Positions 40,790 to 49,614 of a stretch of DNA of 64,000 nt are shown here, one piece after another (within the stretch, counting starts at the first letter, position 1; the number at the start of each line of letters is the position of its first letter). Where the stretch lies: positions 1,924,501 through 1,988,500 of the forward strand of contig NZ_QBTZ01000001.1 of the NCBI RefSeq assembly GCF_003058055.1, read 5' to 3'. The translations under genes were made by a program, and so were the position numbers. Under the pieces are notes generated by a model, which searched no databases, was not told the origin of the DNA, and worked only from the letters and a program-made list of their open reading frames with translations. The DNA comes from Acidovorax sp. 107 (GTDB taxonomy: Bacteria > Pseudomonadota > Gammaproteobacteria > Burkholderiales > Burkholderiaceae_C).

Positions 40790-41755
40790 TCAGCCTGCAG
40801 CGCGCTTCATCTCGGCCAACTTGACCAGCACCTGCAGCGCGTGGTTCAGCGGCGTCGGCACCCCCAGTGCGGCGCCGCGCTTGACCACATAACCGTTCAG
40901 GTGGTCAATCTCGGTGGGTTTGCCCCGCGCCAGATCCTGCGCGGTGGACGAATACTGACTTGGCATGGTGCTGGCAATGCCGCGCACGGCGGCCTGCACA
41001 TCGCCCGGAATCGTCACCCCATCGGCCGCTGCCACCGCCAGGCATTCGGCCACGATGTCGGCAATCACCTGCGTCACGCCCGGCACCTGCACCAGCGGCC
41101 CATAGGGCTGCTGCGACAGGGCCGACAGCGCGTTGTAGGCGCTGTTGAGCACCAGCTTGGCCCAGAGCGCGCCGCGTACGTTGTCTGACACTTGGGTGGG
41201 GATGCCCGCCGCCGTGAGCTGGCGGGCCACCTCGTCGCTGCGCGGCGACGGCGCAATCACCAGTTCGCCCCGGCCATGGTGCACCACATGCCCGGGGCCG
41301 CCCATGGCGGTGGCCACGTAAACCACAGCGGCGGCCACGGGGGTGCTGGCGTCCAGCACGGCGCGCACGCGCTCGTCGTTGTCCACGCCGTTCTGCAAGG
41401 TCAGCACCAGCGCGCCGGGCGCGAGGTGCGGGCGTATCTGCTGCGCAGCGTCTTCCGAGTCGGACGACTTCACGCAGAACAGCACCACGTCCGCACCGTG
41501 CACCGCGCTGGGCTCGGTGCTGGCCGCCAAGGGCACCTGCACGTCCATCGCCGCCGTCTGCAGCCGCAGGCCGTGGTCGCGCACGGCCAATACATGGGCG
41601 GGCCGCCCGATGAGCGTAACGGCATGGCCCGCGCGGGCAAGCAAGGCACCAAAGTAGCAGCCCACGGCGCCCGCGCCCATCACGGCGAAACGCAGGGGTG
41701 GGGAAACGTCCGAGGCGGTGGGCGGGGAGGCAGAGGAATCAGCGGCAGCGGTCAT
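40790..41755 (-). CDS. 2-dehydropantoate 2-reductase (ketopantoate reductase family)
   Basis: NADPH-dependent reductase of the PanE/ApbA family, 321 residues. A disordered ~20-residue N-terminus precedes '[20 protein letters not shown]' (about residues 25-44), the Rossmann motif. The catalytic lysine lies in '[17 protein letters not shown]' (about 197) and a conserved acidic residue in '[12 protein letters not shown]' (about 283). Ketopantoate to pantoate conversion in pantothenate synthesis is the standard role, but Comamonadaceae often hold several paralogues acting on other oxo acids, so no symbol is given. Convergent with metE across 13 bases. Confidence 0.88.
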   Translation of the reverse strand: MTAAADSSASPPTASDVSPPLRFAVMGAGAVGCYFGALLARAGHAVTLIGRPAHVLAVRDHGLRLQTAAMDVQVPLAASTEPSAVHGADVVLFCVKSSDSEDAAQQIRPHLAPGALVLTLQNGVDNDERVRAVLDASTPVAAAVVYVATAMGGPGHVVHHGRGELVIAPSPRSDEVARQLTAAGIPTQVSDNVRGALWAKLVLNSAYNALSALSQQPYGPLVQVPGVTQVIADIVAECLAVAAADGVTIPGDVQAAVRGIASTMPSQYSSTAQDLARGKPTEIDHLNGYVVKRGAALGVPTPLNHALQVLVKLAEMKRAAG

Positions 41756-41838
41756 GGCGGTGTCCCGGTGGGCGAGGTACGGAAAGGTCGAACAGCGAGG
41801 CGCCCCACTATATCGGTGGCGGCCTGCGCTCCAAATAT

Positions 41839-41932
41839 CAAGGTCTTTTGAGCAGATGCGCTAGTCGAACATTCCTCGACAGCTATCAAATACGTAGCAA
41901 ATCGACTTTGAGTGAGCTTGATAGCAGAGGCG
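41839..41932. repeat. Dispersed repeat copy D with an inverted partial copy
   Basis: Plus-strand copy at 41839-41902: AAGGTCTTTTGAGCAGATGCGC, a spacer, then ACAGCTATCAAATACGTAGCAAAT. A second fragment at 41915-41932 reads GCGCCTCTGCTATCAAGC on the minus strand, the core of the same element in the opposite direction. The head-to-head pair could form a larger cruciform. Confidence 0.55.
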
Positions 41933-42033
41933 CGCATCGGTCGCGTGCGCCATTTCCGGCACCGCAAACCGCTATCCGTTGCGCCCCGACCGTGGGCCCT
42001 GTCCCAGCCCAAAGGCCCCTTTTCAGTGTCAGG

Positions 42034-42077
42034 AATTTAATCAATGCAAAGACAATAATTGTCTAGTCAATTAAATT
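42034..42077. promoter_or_regulatory. Operator candidate for the MarR-efflux operon
   Basis: A perfect inner palindrome, GACAAT-A-ATTGTC (42051-42063), is flanked by AATTTAAT (42034-42041) and ATTAAATT (42070-42077), giving a nested symmetric block 9-50 bases upstream of the marR ATG. This is the size and position expected of an autoregulatory MarR site. Binding is inferred. Confidence 0.6.
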
Positions 42078-42085
42078 TGCCACCC

Positions 42086-42619
42086 ATGTCAGCTCCCCCC
42101 AAACCCAGCCAAGCCCCCGCGTTCTACAACGCCGAGCACTACGACCCCAGCAAGCTGGTGCCCGAAAACAGCGTCGGCTACCTGATGCGCAAGGTGATGT
42201 CGTCCATCCGCACGCAGGCCGATGCCCAGCTGTCGTTGCACGAGCTCACCTACGCCCAGTGGCTGCCGCTGTTCAAGTTGTCGCTGTGCGAGACCGCCAC
42301 GGTGGCCACCCTGGCGCGGGACCTGGAGACCGACCCCGCCTCCATGACCCGGTCGCTCGACCGCATGGAAGCCAAGGGCCTGGTGGTGCGAGAGCGCTCC
42401 ACCGTGGACCGCCGCGTCGTGCAGCTCAAGCTCACGGCCGAGGGCCAGCGCATTGCAGCGCTGGTGCCGCCCGTGCTGGCCGACGTGCTCAACGGCCACC
42501 TCAGCGACTTCAGCCACGACGAGTGGCAGCTGCTGCTGTCCATGCTGCGCCGCATGCTGGCCAACGGCGAAGCGCTGCGCCAGCAGACCCCCTCACCCAC
42601 CGAACCCGCAGCCGGTTGA
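42086..42619 (+). CDS. MarR-family regulator of the efflux operon
   Basis: A 177-residue winged-helix regulator. Helix-turn-helix residues are in 'ETATVATLARDLETDPASMTRSLDRMEAKGLV' (pieces across about residues 70-100), followed by the wing 'RERSTVDRRVVQLKLTAEG'. The ATG at 42086 follows the palindromic operator region; a TTG 27 bases upstream would sit within the operator and is less likely. It is the first gene of an operon with an outer membrane factor, a membrane fusion protein and an MFS pump. It probably represses the operon until a phenolic or drug-like ligand binds. Confidence 0.9.
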   Translation: MSAPPKPSQAPAFYNAEHYDPSKLVPENSVGYLMRKVMSSIRTQADAQLSLHELTYAQWLPLFKLSLCETATVATLARDLETDPASMTRSLDRMEAKGLVVRERSTVDRRVVQLKLTAEGQRIAALVPPVLADVLNGHLSDFSHDEWQLLLSMLRRMLANGEALRQQTPSPTEPAAG

Positions 42620-42653
42620 TCCCGCCCTGTTGCCCTGCCCCCTGGAGATTTCC

Positions 42654-44129
42654 GTGACCGCCACTGCCCCCACCCCTCTGTCCACCCGCTCTGCCCTCGC
42701 CGCCCATCTGGCGGTGTCGGCCGTTGCCCTGGCCGCCGCGCTGCTGCTGGTGGGCTGTGCCAACCCAGGCCCCGCCCACACACCGCTGGCGCAAACCACC
42801 CCGGCCGCCGCTGGCCTGACCGCAGCCACCACCGACGTTGTGGCCACCAGCCAGTGGTGGAAAGCCCTGGGCGACGAGCAGCTCAACACCCTGATCGACA
42901 CCGCCTTGCAGGGCAACCCCAGCCTGGCCGTGAGCCGCGCCCGCCTGGAGCAAGCCGTGGCCCTGAGCCTGGTGCGTGAGGCCGCCAACGGCCCGCAAGC
43001 CACGCTGGGCGTGGACGCCACCCGCCAGCGCTACACCGCCAACGGGCTGGTGCCCGCCCCCATTGCCGGCAACACGTACAACAGCGGCACCGTGCAAGCC
43101 AGCCTGAGCTGGTCGCCCGACTTTTTTGGCCAGCACGCCGCCGAGCTGCAGGCCGCCCTGGGCCAGGCCCGCGCCGCCCAGGCCGATGCAGCAGCCGCCA
43201 CCAACACCCTGGCCGCCCAGGTGGGCCGCAGCTATGTGGCCCTGGCCCGGCTGGTGGCCCAGCGCGACGTGGCCCAACGTGCGCTGGAGCAACGCGAAGA
43301 ACAGCGCAAGCTCACGCAAGAGCGCACCGCTGCAGGCCTGGACAGCCAGGTCGAGCTGACCCAGGCCCAGGCCGCGGTGCCCGATGCCCGCACACAAATC
43401 GAAGCGCTGGACGAGCAGATCACCCTGGGCCGCCGCCAGCTGGCCGTGCTGACCGGCCAAGCGCCCGACGCCCTGCCCCAGCTCACGCCCCGACTCACCG
43501 CACTGCAACCCACCGCCGTGCCCGAGGTGCTGGGCGCCGACCTGCTGGGCCGCCGTCCCGATGTGGTGGCCGCCCGTTGGCGCATAGAGGCTGCCACGCA
43601 AGGCGTGAACAGCGCGCGCAGCGAGTTCTATCCCAACATCAATATCGGCGCGTTCATCGGCCTGAACTCGCTGGGGCTGGACCGGCTGTTCAACGGCAGC
43701 TCGCGCCAGATGGGCGTGACACCTGCGCTGCGCCTGCCGATCTTTGACGGGGGACGCCTGCGCGCCCAGCTGGGCGGCCGCGCCGCCGAGCTGGATGCCG
43801 CCATCGCCCAGTACAACGGCGCCGTTCTCGATGCGGTGAAGGAAGCCGGCGACGCCGTGGCGTCCATCCAGTCGCTCACCCGCCAGCAGGCCTTGCAGGA
43901 CGAGGCCGTGGCCAGTGCCGAAAAGGCCTACCGCTTTGCGCAGGAGCGCTACCGCGCAGGCCTGGGCAACTACCTGGTGGTGCTGTCCACCGAAAGCCAG
44001 GTGCTGGCCCAGCGCCGCCTGGCCGTGGACCTGCGCGCCCGCCAGCTCGACACCCGCCTGGTGCTGATGAAGGCGCTGGGTGGCGGCTGGACCGACGACA
44101 CGGCCGTGCTGCACACCGCCGCGCACTGA
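42654..44129 (+). CDS. Outer membrane efflux lipoprotein, NodT/TolC family
   Basis: Outer membrane channel of a tripartite efflux system, 491 residues. The start is GTG at 42654, eight bases after CTGGAG, and leads into a signal peptide with lipobox 'LLVGC' (Cys about residue 35). Two outer-membrane-efflux repeats follow, with 'WWKALGDEQLNTLIDTALQGNPSL' at the front, 'LSWSPDFFGQHAAEL' and a second set after 'LLGRRPDVVAARWRIEAA' (about 305). Long alpha-helical segments rich in Ala and Gln fit the periplasmic barrel. It is followed 67 bases later by the membrane fusion protein gene. Confidence 0.93.
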   Translation: MTATAPTPLSTRSALAAHLAVSAVALAAALLLVGCANPGPAHTPLAQTTPAAAGLTAATTDVVATSQWWKALGDEQLNTLIDTALQGNPSLAVSRARLEQAVALSLVREAANGPQATLGVDATRQRYTANGLVPAPIAGNTYNSGTVQASLSWSPDFFGQHAAELQAALGQARAAQADAAAATNTLAAQVGRSYVALARLVAQRDVAQRALEQREEQRKLTQERTAAGLDSQVELTQAQAAVPDARTQIEALDEQITLGRRQLAVLTGQAPDALPQLTPRLTALQPTAVPEVLGADLLGRRPDVVAARWRIEAATQGVNSARSEFYPNINIGAFIGLNSLGLDRLFNGSSRQMGVTPALRLPIFDGGRLRAQLGGRAAELDAAIAQYNGAVLDAVKEAGDAVASIQSLTRQQALQDEAVASAEKAYRFAQERYRAGLGNYLVVLSTESQVLAQRRLAVDLRARQLDTRLVLMKALGGGWTDDTAVLHTAAH

Positions 44130-44196
44130 CCAGCCCAGAACGCCACACCGCCCAATTCAAAAACACATAACAACACATTCCTGAAAGACCACTGCC

Positions 44197-45522
44197 ATGA
44201 CCGCCAACAGCGAACCCCTCACCGCCAACGAAGCCAACACCGCCCGCCGCCGGGGCCTCACCCTGATTGCCGCCGCCGTCGCGCTGGTGGCCATTGGCTG
44301 GGGCGGCTGGCACTGGGCCAATGGCCGCCATGTAGAAACCACCGACAACGCCTACGTGGCAGGCAACGTGGTGCAGATCACGCCGCAGATCGGCGGCACC
44401 GTGGTGTCCATCGGCGCGGACGACACCGACTATGTGAAAGCCGGCCAGTTGCTGGTCAAGCTCGACCCCGCTGACGCCCGCGTGGCGCTGGAGCAGGCCG
44501 AGGCCCAGCTGGCGCAGACGGTGCGCGAAGTGCGCACCCTGTACGCCAACAACTCCACGCTGAAGGCGCAGGTCAGCCTGCGTAGCGCCGACCTGGCACG
44601 CGCCCAGGCCGACGCCGCCCGCATGCAGGACGACGTGAACCGCCGCACCCCGCTGATGGCCAGCGGTGCCGTGGGCAAGGAAGAGTTCCAGCACGCCACC
44701 GCGCAGCTGGCCGCCGCCAAGAGCACCGTAGCCGCAGCCCAGTCGGCTGTGCTGGCCGCGCAAGAACAACTGGCCGCCAGCCAGACGCAGACCGAAGGAA
44801 CGTCCATCGAGCAGCACCCGAACGTGCAGCGCGCTTCGGCCCGCGTGCGCGAGGCGTACCTGGCGGTGCAGCGCGCCCAGCTGGTCGCCCCGCTGGATGG
44901 CCATGTGGCCAAGCGCGGCGTGCAGGTGGGCCAGCGTGTGCAGGCGGGCGCCCCACTGATGACCCTGGTGCCCCTGAACGACCTGTGGGTGGACGCGAAC
45001 TTCAAGGAAAGCCAGCTCAAGACCCTGCGCATCGGCCAGACCGCCGAGCTGGAAGCTGACGTGTACGGCACCAAGGTGACCTACCACGGCACCGTGACAG
45101 GCCTGGGCGCGGGCACAGGCGCCGCCTTTGCGCTGCTGCCCGCACAGAACGCCACCGGCAACTGGATCAAAGTGGTGCAGCGCGTGCCCGTGCGCATTGC
45201 GCTCGACCCCAAGGAAGTGGCCGAGCACCCGCTGCGCGTGGGCCTGTCGATGGAAGTGAAGGTGGACACCGCCGACCAGAGCGGCAAGACGCTGGCCGAC
45301 ACCCAGCGCACTACCCCCGTGGCCGCCACCGCGGTGTTCGACGAGCAGTTCAAGGCCGCCGACGACGAAGTGGCGCACATCATCGCCGCCAACCTGGGCC
45401 GCAGCGGCAAGGCCGCCGTGGCGGTGGCGTCGCCGAAGGTGAGCAGCCAGCCCGCCGTGCAGGCCCAAAAGCATGCATCGGCCCCGGTGCAACCTGCAGT
45501 GCAGGCCCCGGTGGTGCAGTGA
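44197..45522 (+). CDS. Membrane fusion protein, HlyD/EmrA family
   Basis: Periplasmic adaptor linking the inner membrane pump to the outer membrane channel, 441 residues. A single N-terminal membrane segment (about residues 22-42, 'LIAAAVALVAIGWGGW') is followed by 'TTDNAYVAGNVVQITPQIGGTV', typical of EmrA. Lipoyl and long coiled-coil hairpin segments (about 90-210) and a beta-barrel region with 'PLDGHVAKRGVQVGQRVQAG' come next. The last ~60 residues, rich in Ala, Gln and Val, form an unusual extension beyond the EmrA norm of about 390. It lies between the outer membrane factor and EmrB-like genes. Confidence 0.93.
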   Translation: MTANSEPLTANEANTARRRGLTLIAAAVALVAIGWGGWHWANGRHVETTDNAYVAGNVVQITPQIGGTVVSIGADDTDYVKAGQLLVKLDPADARVALEQAEAQLAQTVREVRTLYANNSTLKAQVSLRSADLARAQADAARMQDDVNRRTPLMASGAVGKEEFQHATAQLAAAKSTVAAAQSAVLAAQEQLAASQTQTEGTSIEQHPNVQRASARVREAYLAVQRAQLVAPLDGHVAKRGVQVGQRVQAGAPLMTLVPLNDLWVDANFKESQLKTLRIGQTAELEADVYGTKVTYHGTVTGLGAGTGAAFALLPAQNATGNWIKVVQRVPVRIALDPKEVAEHPLRVGLSMEVKVDTADQSGKTLADTQRTTPVAATAVFDEQFKAADDEVAHIIAANLGRSGKAAVAVASPKVSSQPAVQAQKHASAPVQPAVQAPVVQ

Positions 45523-45538
45523 GCGGGGTTGACCGAGC

Positions 45539-47182
45539 ATGACTGCCGCCAACCCCACTGCTGACACCGCAGGCCAGGCCCCCGCTCCGGCGGCGCCTGC
45601 TGCGGTGTCGCCCCCTGCGGCGCCACCCGGCCCGCCCGCTTCCTATCCGCCACTGCACGGCACCGCCCTGCTGCTGGGCACGCTGTCGCTGTCGCTGGCC
45701 ACGTTCATGAACGTGCTGGACTCGTCCATCGCCAACGTCTCCATCCCCGCCATTGCCGGTGACCTGGGCGTGAGCCCTGGCCAGGGCACCTGGGTCATCA
45801 CCAGCTTTGGCGTGGCCAACGCGATCTCGGTGCCGCTCACCGGCTGGCTCACGCAGCGCTTTGGCGCGGTGCGCCTATTCACCATGAGCGTGCTGCTGTT
45901 CGTGCTCACGTCATGGCTGTGCGGCTTTGCCTCGTCGCTGGAGATGCTGGTCTTCTTCCGCGTGCTGCAAGGCCTGGTGGCCGGGCCGATGATTCCCCTG
46001 AGCCAGACCCTGCTGCTGGCCAGCTACCCGCGTGCCTTGGCGGGCACGGCGCTGGCGCTATGGGGCGTGACCACGCTGGTCGCGCCCGTGGTGGGGCCGC
46101 TGCTCGGCGGGTGGATCACCGACAACATCTCGTGGCCGTGGATCTTCTACATCAACGTGCCCGTGGGCCTGCTGGCCGGGCTGCTCACCTGGGGCATCTA
46201 CCGCAAGCGCGAGACACCCATCCGCAAGCTGCCTATCGACACTGTGGGCCTCAGCCTGCTGGTGCTGTGGGTGGGGGCGCTGCAGCTCATGCTCGACAAG
46301 GGCAAGGAGCTGGACTGGTTTGCCTCGGGCGAGATCGTCATGATGGCTGTGGTCGCCGTGGTGGCGTTCGCCGTCTTCCTGGTGTGGGAGCTGACCGAGA
46401 AGCACCCGGTGGTGGACCTCAAGCTCTTCAAGGGCCGTAACTTCACCTTTGGCGCGCTGGCGCTGTCGGTGGCCTACGCCCTCTTCTTCGGCAACGTGGT
46501 GCTGCTGCCGCTGTGGCTTCAGCAGTGGATGGGCTACACCGCGACATCGGCCGGCATGGCGCTGGCGCCGGTGGGCGTGTTCGCCATCTTGCTCACGCCG
46601 CTGGTGGGCAAGAAGGTGGGCCAGTGGGACCCGCGCCGCATGGCCACGGGGGCGTTCATCGTGTTCAGCACAGTGCTGTGGATGCGCTCGCAGTTCACGG
46701 TGCAGACGGACTTCATCCACATCCTGATCCCCACGCTGCTGCAGGGCGCGGCCATGGCGTTCTTCTTCATCCCGCTGACCACGCTGACGCTGGCCGGTGT
46801 GGCGCCTGAGCGCATCCCGGCGGCGGCGGGCCTGAGCAACTTCGTGCGGATCACCGCCGGGGCCATGGGCACGTCGATTGCCACCACGCTGTGGGAGAGC
46901 CGCGCCGCCATGCACCACGCCCACCTGACCGAAGGGCTGGTGCAAGGCCAGGGCGTGTTTGCGCAGACGCTGGATGGCTTGATGGCATCCGGCCTCACGC
47001 AGATGCAGGCGCTGGCGCAGATCAACCGGCTGATCGACCAGCAGGCCTTCACCCGCGCGGCCAATGACATCTTCCTGGGTTCGGCGGGCTTGTTCCTGCT
47101 GCTGATCGGGCTGATCTGGCTGACCAAGCGACCAGCGCGCACCGGCGGCGCGGGTGCGGCAGACGCTGCGGGCGCGCACTGA
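45539..47182 (+). CDS. DHA2-family MFS drug exporter, EmrB/QacA type
   Basis: Proton-driven multidrug pump of 547 residues with about 14 membrane helices. An Ala/Pro-rich N-terminal tail (about 35 residues) precedes helix 1. The family motif in helix 1, 'LDSSIANVSIPAIAGDLG' (about residues 60-77), is well conserved. 'GWLTQRFGAVRLF' is the loop 2-3 motif, and 'LGGWITDNISWPWIFYINVP' lies around helix 6. It begins 16 bases after the fusion protein gene and completes an EmrAB-TolC-like operon. The exported compound is unknown; the MarR regulator and the gentisate cluster nearby make an aromatic acid plausible. Confidence 0.93.
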   Translation: MTAANPTADTAGQAPAPAAPAAVSPPAAPPGPPASYPPLHGTALLLGTLSLSLATFMNVLDSSIANVSIPAIAGDLGVSPGQGTWVITSFGVANAISVPLTGWLTQRFGAVRLFTMSVLLFVLTSWLCGFASSLEMLVFFRVLQGLVAGPMIPLSQTLLLASYPRALAGTALALWGVTTLVAPVVGPLLGGWITDNISWPWIFYINVPVGLLAGLLTWGIYRKRETPIRKLPIDTVGLSLLVLWVGALQLMLDKGKELDWFASGEIVMMAVVAVVAFAVFLVWELTEKHPVVDLKLFKGRNFTFGALALSVAYALFFGNVVLLPLWLQQWMGYTATSAGMALAPVGVFAILLTPLVGKKVGQWDPRRMATGAFIVFSTVLWMRSQFTVQTDFIHILIPTLLQGAAMAFFFIPLTTLTLAGVAPERIPAAAGLSNFVRITAGAMGTSIATTLWESRAAMHHAHLTEGLVQGQGVFAQTLDGLMASGLTQMQALAQINRLIDQQAFTRAANDIFLGSAGLFLLLIGLIWLTKRPARTGGAGAADAAGAH

Positions 47183-47222
47183 GCCCGTCCGCCGCGTGAC
47201 AGGGCCTCGCGGCGGACAGTTC

Positions 47223-47280
47223 AGGCCAAAACGGCTGCAAGCGCTAGGGAATCATGCGCTAGCAGCTATCATTTTTGATA
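47223..47280 (+). repeat. Dispersed repeat, copy B
   Basis: A well-preserved copy: CCAAAACGGCTGCAAGCGCT, AGGGAATCATGCGCT, then AGCAGCTATCATTTTTGATA. The AGCGCT..AGCGCA-type blocks pair around AGGGAATCA, and the TATCATTTTTGATA end is palindromic. It lies 40 bases after the efflux pump stop codon, where it could act as a transcript end. Confidence 0.7.
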
Positions 47281-47443
47281 TGACGACGCAGTGAGCCAGC
47301 GGGGCCCCGCCCCGCTGCAGTCCGCGCATCCCACAGCCGGTGTCGGAAATCCCTGACCGCGCGGCGGGCGCGGCACCTGCGGGCCGTTCGCGGGGTGCAC
47401 CCAACAATGCACTCACCGCAAACCACTCCAACAAGGAACTGCC

Positions 47444-47602
47444 ATGTCACTCTCGCTGATTCTTCTGATCGTCCTGATCCTCATCCTGGTCGGCGCGCTG
47501 CCTACCTGGGGCCACAGCCGCTCGTGGGGCTATGGGCCCAGCGGCGGGATTGGGCTGGTGGTGCTGATCCTGGTGATCCTGCTGCTGATGGGCCGGATAT
47601 GA
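47444..47602 (+). CDS. DUF3309 small membrane protein
   Basis: A 52-residue protein starting 'MSLSLILLIVLILILVGALP' and ending 'LVVLILVILLLMGRI'. Two hydrophobic helices flank a conserved hydrophilic loop 'TWGHSRSWGYGPSGG', which is the diagnostic pattern of the DUF3309 family. An AAGGAAC Shine-Dalgarno precedes the ATG by six bases and a rho-independent terminator follows, so it is a genuine single-gene transcript. Its small size makes it easy to overlook. Function is unknown; relatives are common in proteobacteria and may be stress-induced membrane peptides, which I cannot test here. Confidence 0.85.
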   Translation: MSLSLILLIVLILILVGALPTWGHSRSWGYGPSGGIGLVVLILVILLLMGRI

Positions 47603-47674
47603 ACGGTCTTTGAGCCATCGATGCAGGTGGGAGCGAACACTGCTCTCATCTGGAAAATTCTGCAGCGTGCACGT

Positions 47675-47697
47675 GGGCCCTTTTCAGGGCCCTTTTT
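47675..47697 (+). terminator. Rho-independent terminator after the DUF3309 gene
   Basis: A 7-bp perfect stem, GGGCCCT / AGGGCCC with a TTTC loop, is followed directly by TTTTT. It lies 72 bases after the DUF3309 stop. Confidence 0.85.
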
Positions 47698-47899
47698 CAT
47701 GGGCGTCCTGTGATGAGGACGCTCTGTCGGGCAAGCCACTCGGTCGCATACCCAAGCATCAAATGATCAATTCGCGTAAAAAATACGCTTAAATTGATAA
47801 TATTTGCAGTTTAATAATTTATTTGATACAAACGATATATCTATTTCACAACCACTCTGCCCGCTATCCGTGCCTCTTTCACCCCCTCACGTCGGTCAC
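47698..47899 (+). other. AT-rich leader of the histidine kinase gene
   Basis: The stretch 47761-47860 is strikingly AT-rich for this genome and probably contains the kinase promoter. It holds a perfect inverted repeat GCGTA-AAAAA-TACGC (47774-47788). No gene is supported in it, although a TTG-started frame upstream of the kinase runs through it. Confidence 0.5.
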
Positions 47900-49549
47900 A
47901 TGAGGCTGTTTCAGGTTCGCCTGCTCCAAGGGATCCTGTTGGCGAACGTGGCTTTTGGGCTGTTGTTGCTGGGCGTGGGCTCTGCGGGGCTGGTCAGCAC
48001 CCCGGGGGCATGGAGCCTTGCTATCGGTGCGAGCACAGCGTTGATGGTGGTGCTGTGGTGGGCCGTGCGCCGCTGGCCGCAGGTGTATGCGCCGGTGGCG
48101 CTCTTTCAGACCGTGATCGGGCTCGCGTTGTTCACGTATGCCCTCTTGCAGCCCATGGGCCACGAACTGCGTGCCGTGTGGTTCCTGATCGGTGTGGGGG
48201 CTGCCTACCTGCTGCTGGGCCGGACTGCAGGCATCGGCTACACCCTGGTGACCCTGGCGCTGGTGCTCGGGAGCAATGGCCTGCAAAGGGTGCCGTATTC
48301 ACCGCATGCCCTCATCGTTTTTACGCTGGCCCTGCTGCTCAGCAGCGTTTGTTTTTACCTGTTTGTGGGCGAGGCGTTGCACCTGTACGAGCACCTGTCT
48401 GACCGGGACCAGCAGTTCACGCTGCTGACCGAAGGCGCCGAAGAGGTGATCTGGCGCATCAACCCCGACATGACGGTGGCGTATGTGAGCCCCTCGGACG
48501 AACGGGCGCGTGGAATTGCCGCGCACGAGGTCATCGGCCGCTCCTTTTACAAAACACTGATGCCCGAAGGCGCCGCGGCACTGCGCGAGGCGGTGCGAGA
48601 GCGGCAGCCGCTGCTGACGCTGCCGATGCGCTGTGCCAATGGCGACGTGCGCTGGTTCGAGATGTCCAGCCGCCTGTACCGTGATGCCCAGGGCCACCCG
48701 GCCGGGTACCACAGCATTGGCCGCGACGTGACAGAGCGACTGGAGCTGGAGCGGGCCCTGCAGGCAGAGCGCCAGCGCCTGGAGTCGCGGGTCAAGGAGC
48801 GAACGGCGGCGCTGTCCATTGCCAAAGAAGCCGCTGAGGCCGCCCTGCGCACCAAGAGCATCTTCCTGGCCAACGTTGGGCATGAGTTGCGGACCCCCAT
48901 GACGCTGATCCTAGGCATGACCGAACTGGTGCGCAATCGCACACAAGATGAGCGCCTGAAGCCCCCGCTGAACAATGTGATGGATGCGGCCAAAGGCCTC
49001 ATGCGCATGCTGAACGACCTGATCGACCTGGCTGCGCTGGAGACACGCCAGGTGGCGTTCCAGTTTGCGCCGCTGTCGCTGCCAGAGGTGGCGGCCGATG
49101 CTGTGCAACTGCTGGAGCCACAGGCGCGCCAAAAAGGCTTGCACATCTTCATGGACATCAATGGCGCAGGCACCGATGCCTGCCACGTGGGGGACGCAGG
49201 CCGCATTCAGCAGGTGCTCGTCAACCTGCTGGACAACGCCGTGAAATTCAGCCCCTCAGGCCACATCCAGTTGACCCTGGAAACCGAACGGGACACCCCT
49301 GAAACGACGGTCTGGCGCCTGCGGGTGACCGACCAGGGCATCGGCATCGCGGCCGGTGACCAACACCGCATCTTCACGCTGTTCGAGCAGGTGGATGGGT
49401 CATCCACACGCAGCTTTGAAGGCGCCGGACTGGGTCTGGCGCTGTGCAAACGCCTCGTCGAGGGCATGGGCGGCAGCCTGGGTGTGGAGAGCGAACCGGG
49501 AAAGGGCAGCAGCTTCTGGGTGTCGCTGCCCCTGCCCAAGGTTGCCTGA
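47900..49549 (+). CDS. Membrane PAS sensor histidine kinase, orphan
   Basis: A 549-residue sensor kinase. The N-terminal ~160 residues hold five or six membrane helices without a large periplasmic loop. A PAS domain follows (about 175-290, 'GAEEVIWRINPDMTVAYVSPSDE'), then a short coiled coil and the HisKA box 'GHELRTPMTLILGMTEL' with the phospho-accepting His near 335. The ATPase domain has N-box 'NLLDNAVKFSP', G1 'DQGIGIA' and G2 'GAGLGLALCKRLVEGMGG'. No receiver or response regulator gene is adjacent. The ATG at 47900 is preferred; a GTG at 47870 is also possible, and no clear Shine-Dalgarno decides between them. Confidence 0.85.
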   Translation: MRLFQVRLLQGILLANVAFGLLLLGVGSAGLVSTPGAWSLAIGASTALMVVLWWAVRRWPQVYAPVALFQTVIGLALFTYALLQPMGHELRAVWFLIGVGAAYLLLGRTAGIGYTLVTLALVLGSNGLQRVPYSPHALIVFTLALLLSSVCFYLFVGEALHLYEHLSDRDQQFTLLTEGAEEVIWRINPDMTVAYVSPSDERARGIAAHEVIGRSFYKTLMPEGAAALREAVRERQPLLTLPMRCANGDVRWFEMSSRLYRDAQGHPAGYHSIGRDVTERLELERALQAERQRLESRVKERTAALSIAKEAAEAALRTKSIFLANVGHELRTPMTLILGMTELVRNRTQDERLKPPLNNVMDAAKGLMRMLNDLIDLAALETRQVAFQFAPLSLPEVAADAVQLLEPQARQKGLHIFMDINGAGTDACHVGDAGRIQQVLVNLLDNAVKFSPSGHIQLTLETERDTPETTVWRLRVTDQGIGIAAGDQHRIFTLFEQVDGSSTRSFEGAGLGLALCKRLVEGMGGSLGVESEPGKGSSFWVSLPLPKVA

Positions 49550-49614
49550 TACGGCCCCCTGACCCCAGCGGCCCTCCCCGCACTCGGGTCAGGGCGCAGG
49601 TCCACCCAGGCGGT

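Larger units (their letters stand above)
41756..42085. other. 330-base spacer between panE-like gene and marR
   Basis: No coding frame here looks like a gene. The spacer contains one repeat copy with an opposing partial copy (41839-41932) and, next to marR, an AT-rich palindromic region (42034-42077). It probably carries both the panE-like and the marR-efflux promoters, which are divergent. Confidence 0.6.

Noticed and set aside
47610..47792. Short plus-strand frame after the DUF3309 gene
   Set aside because: It runs straight through a strong rho-independent terminator and has no Shine-Dalgarno or family resemblance.
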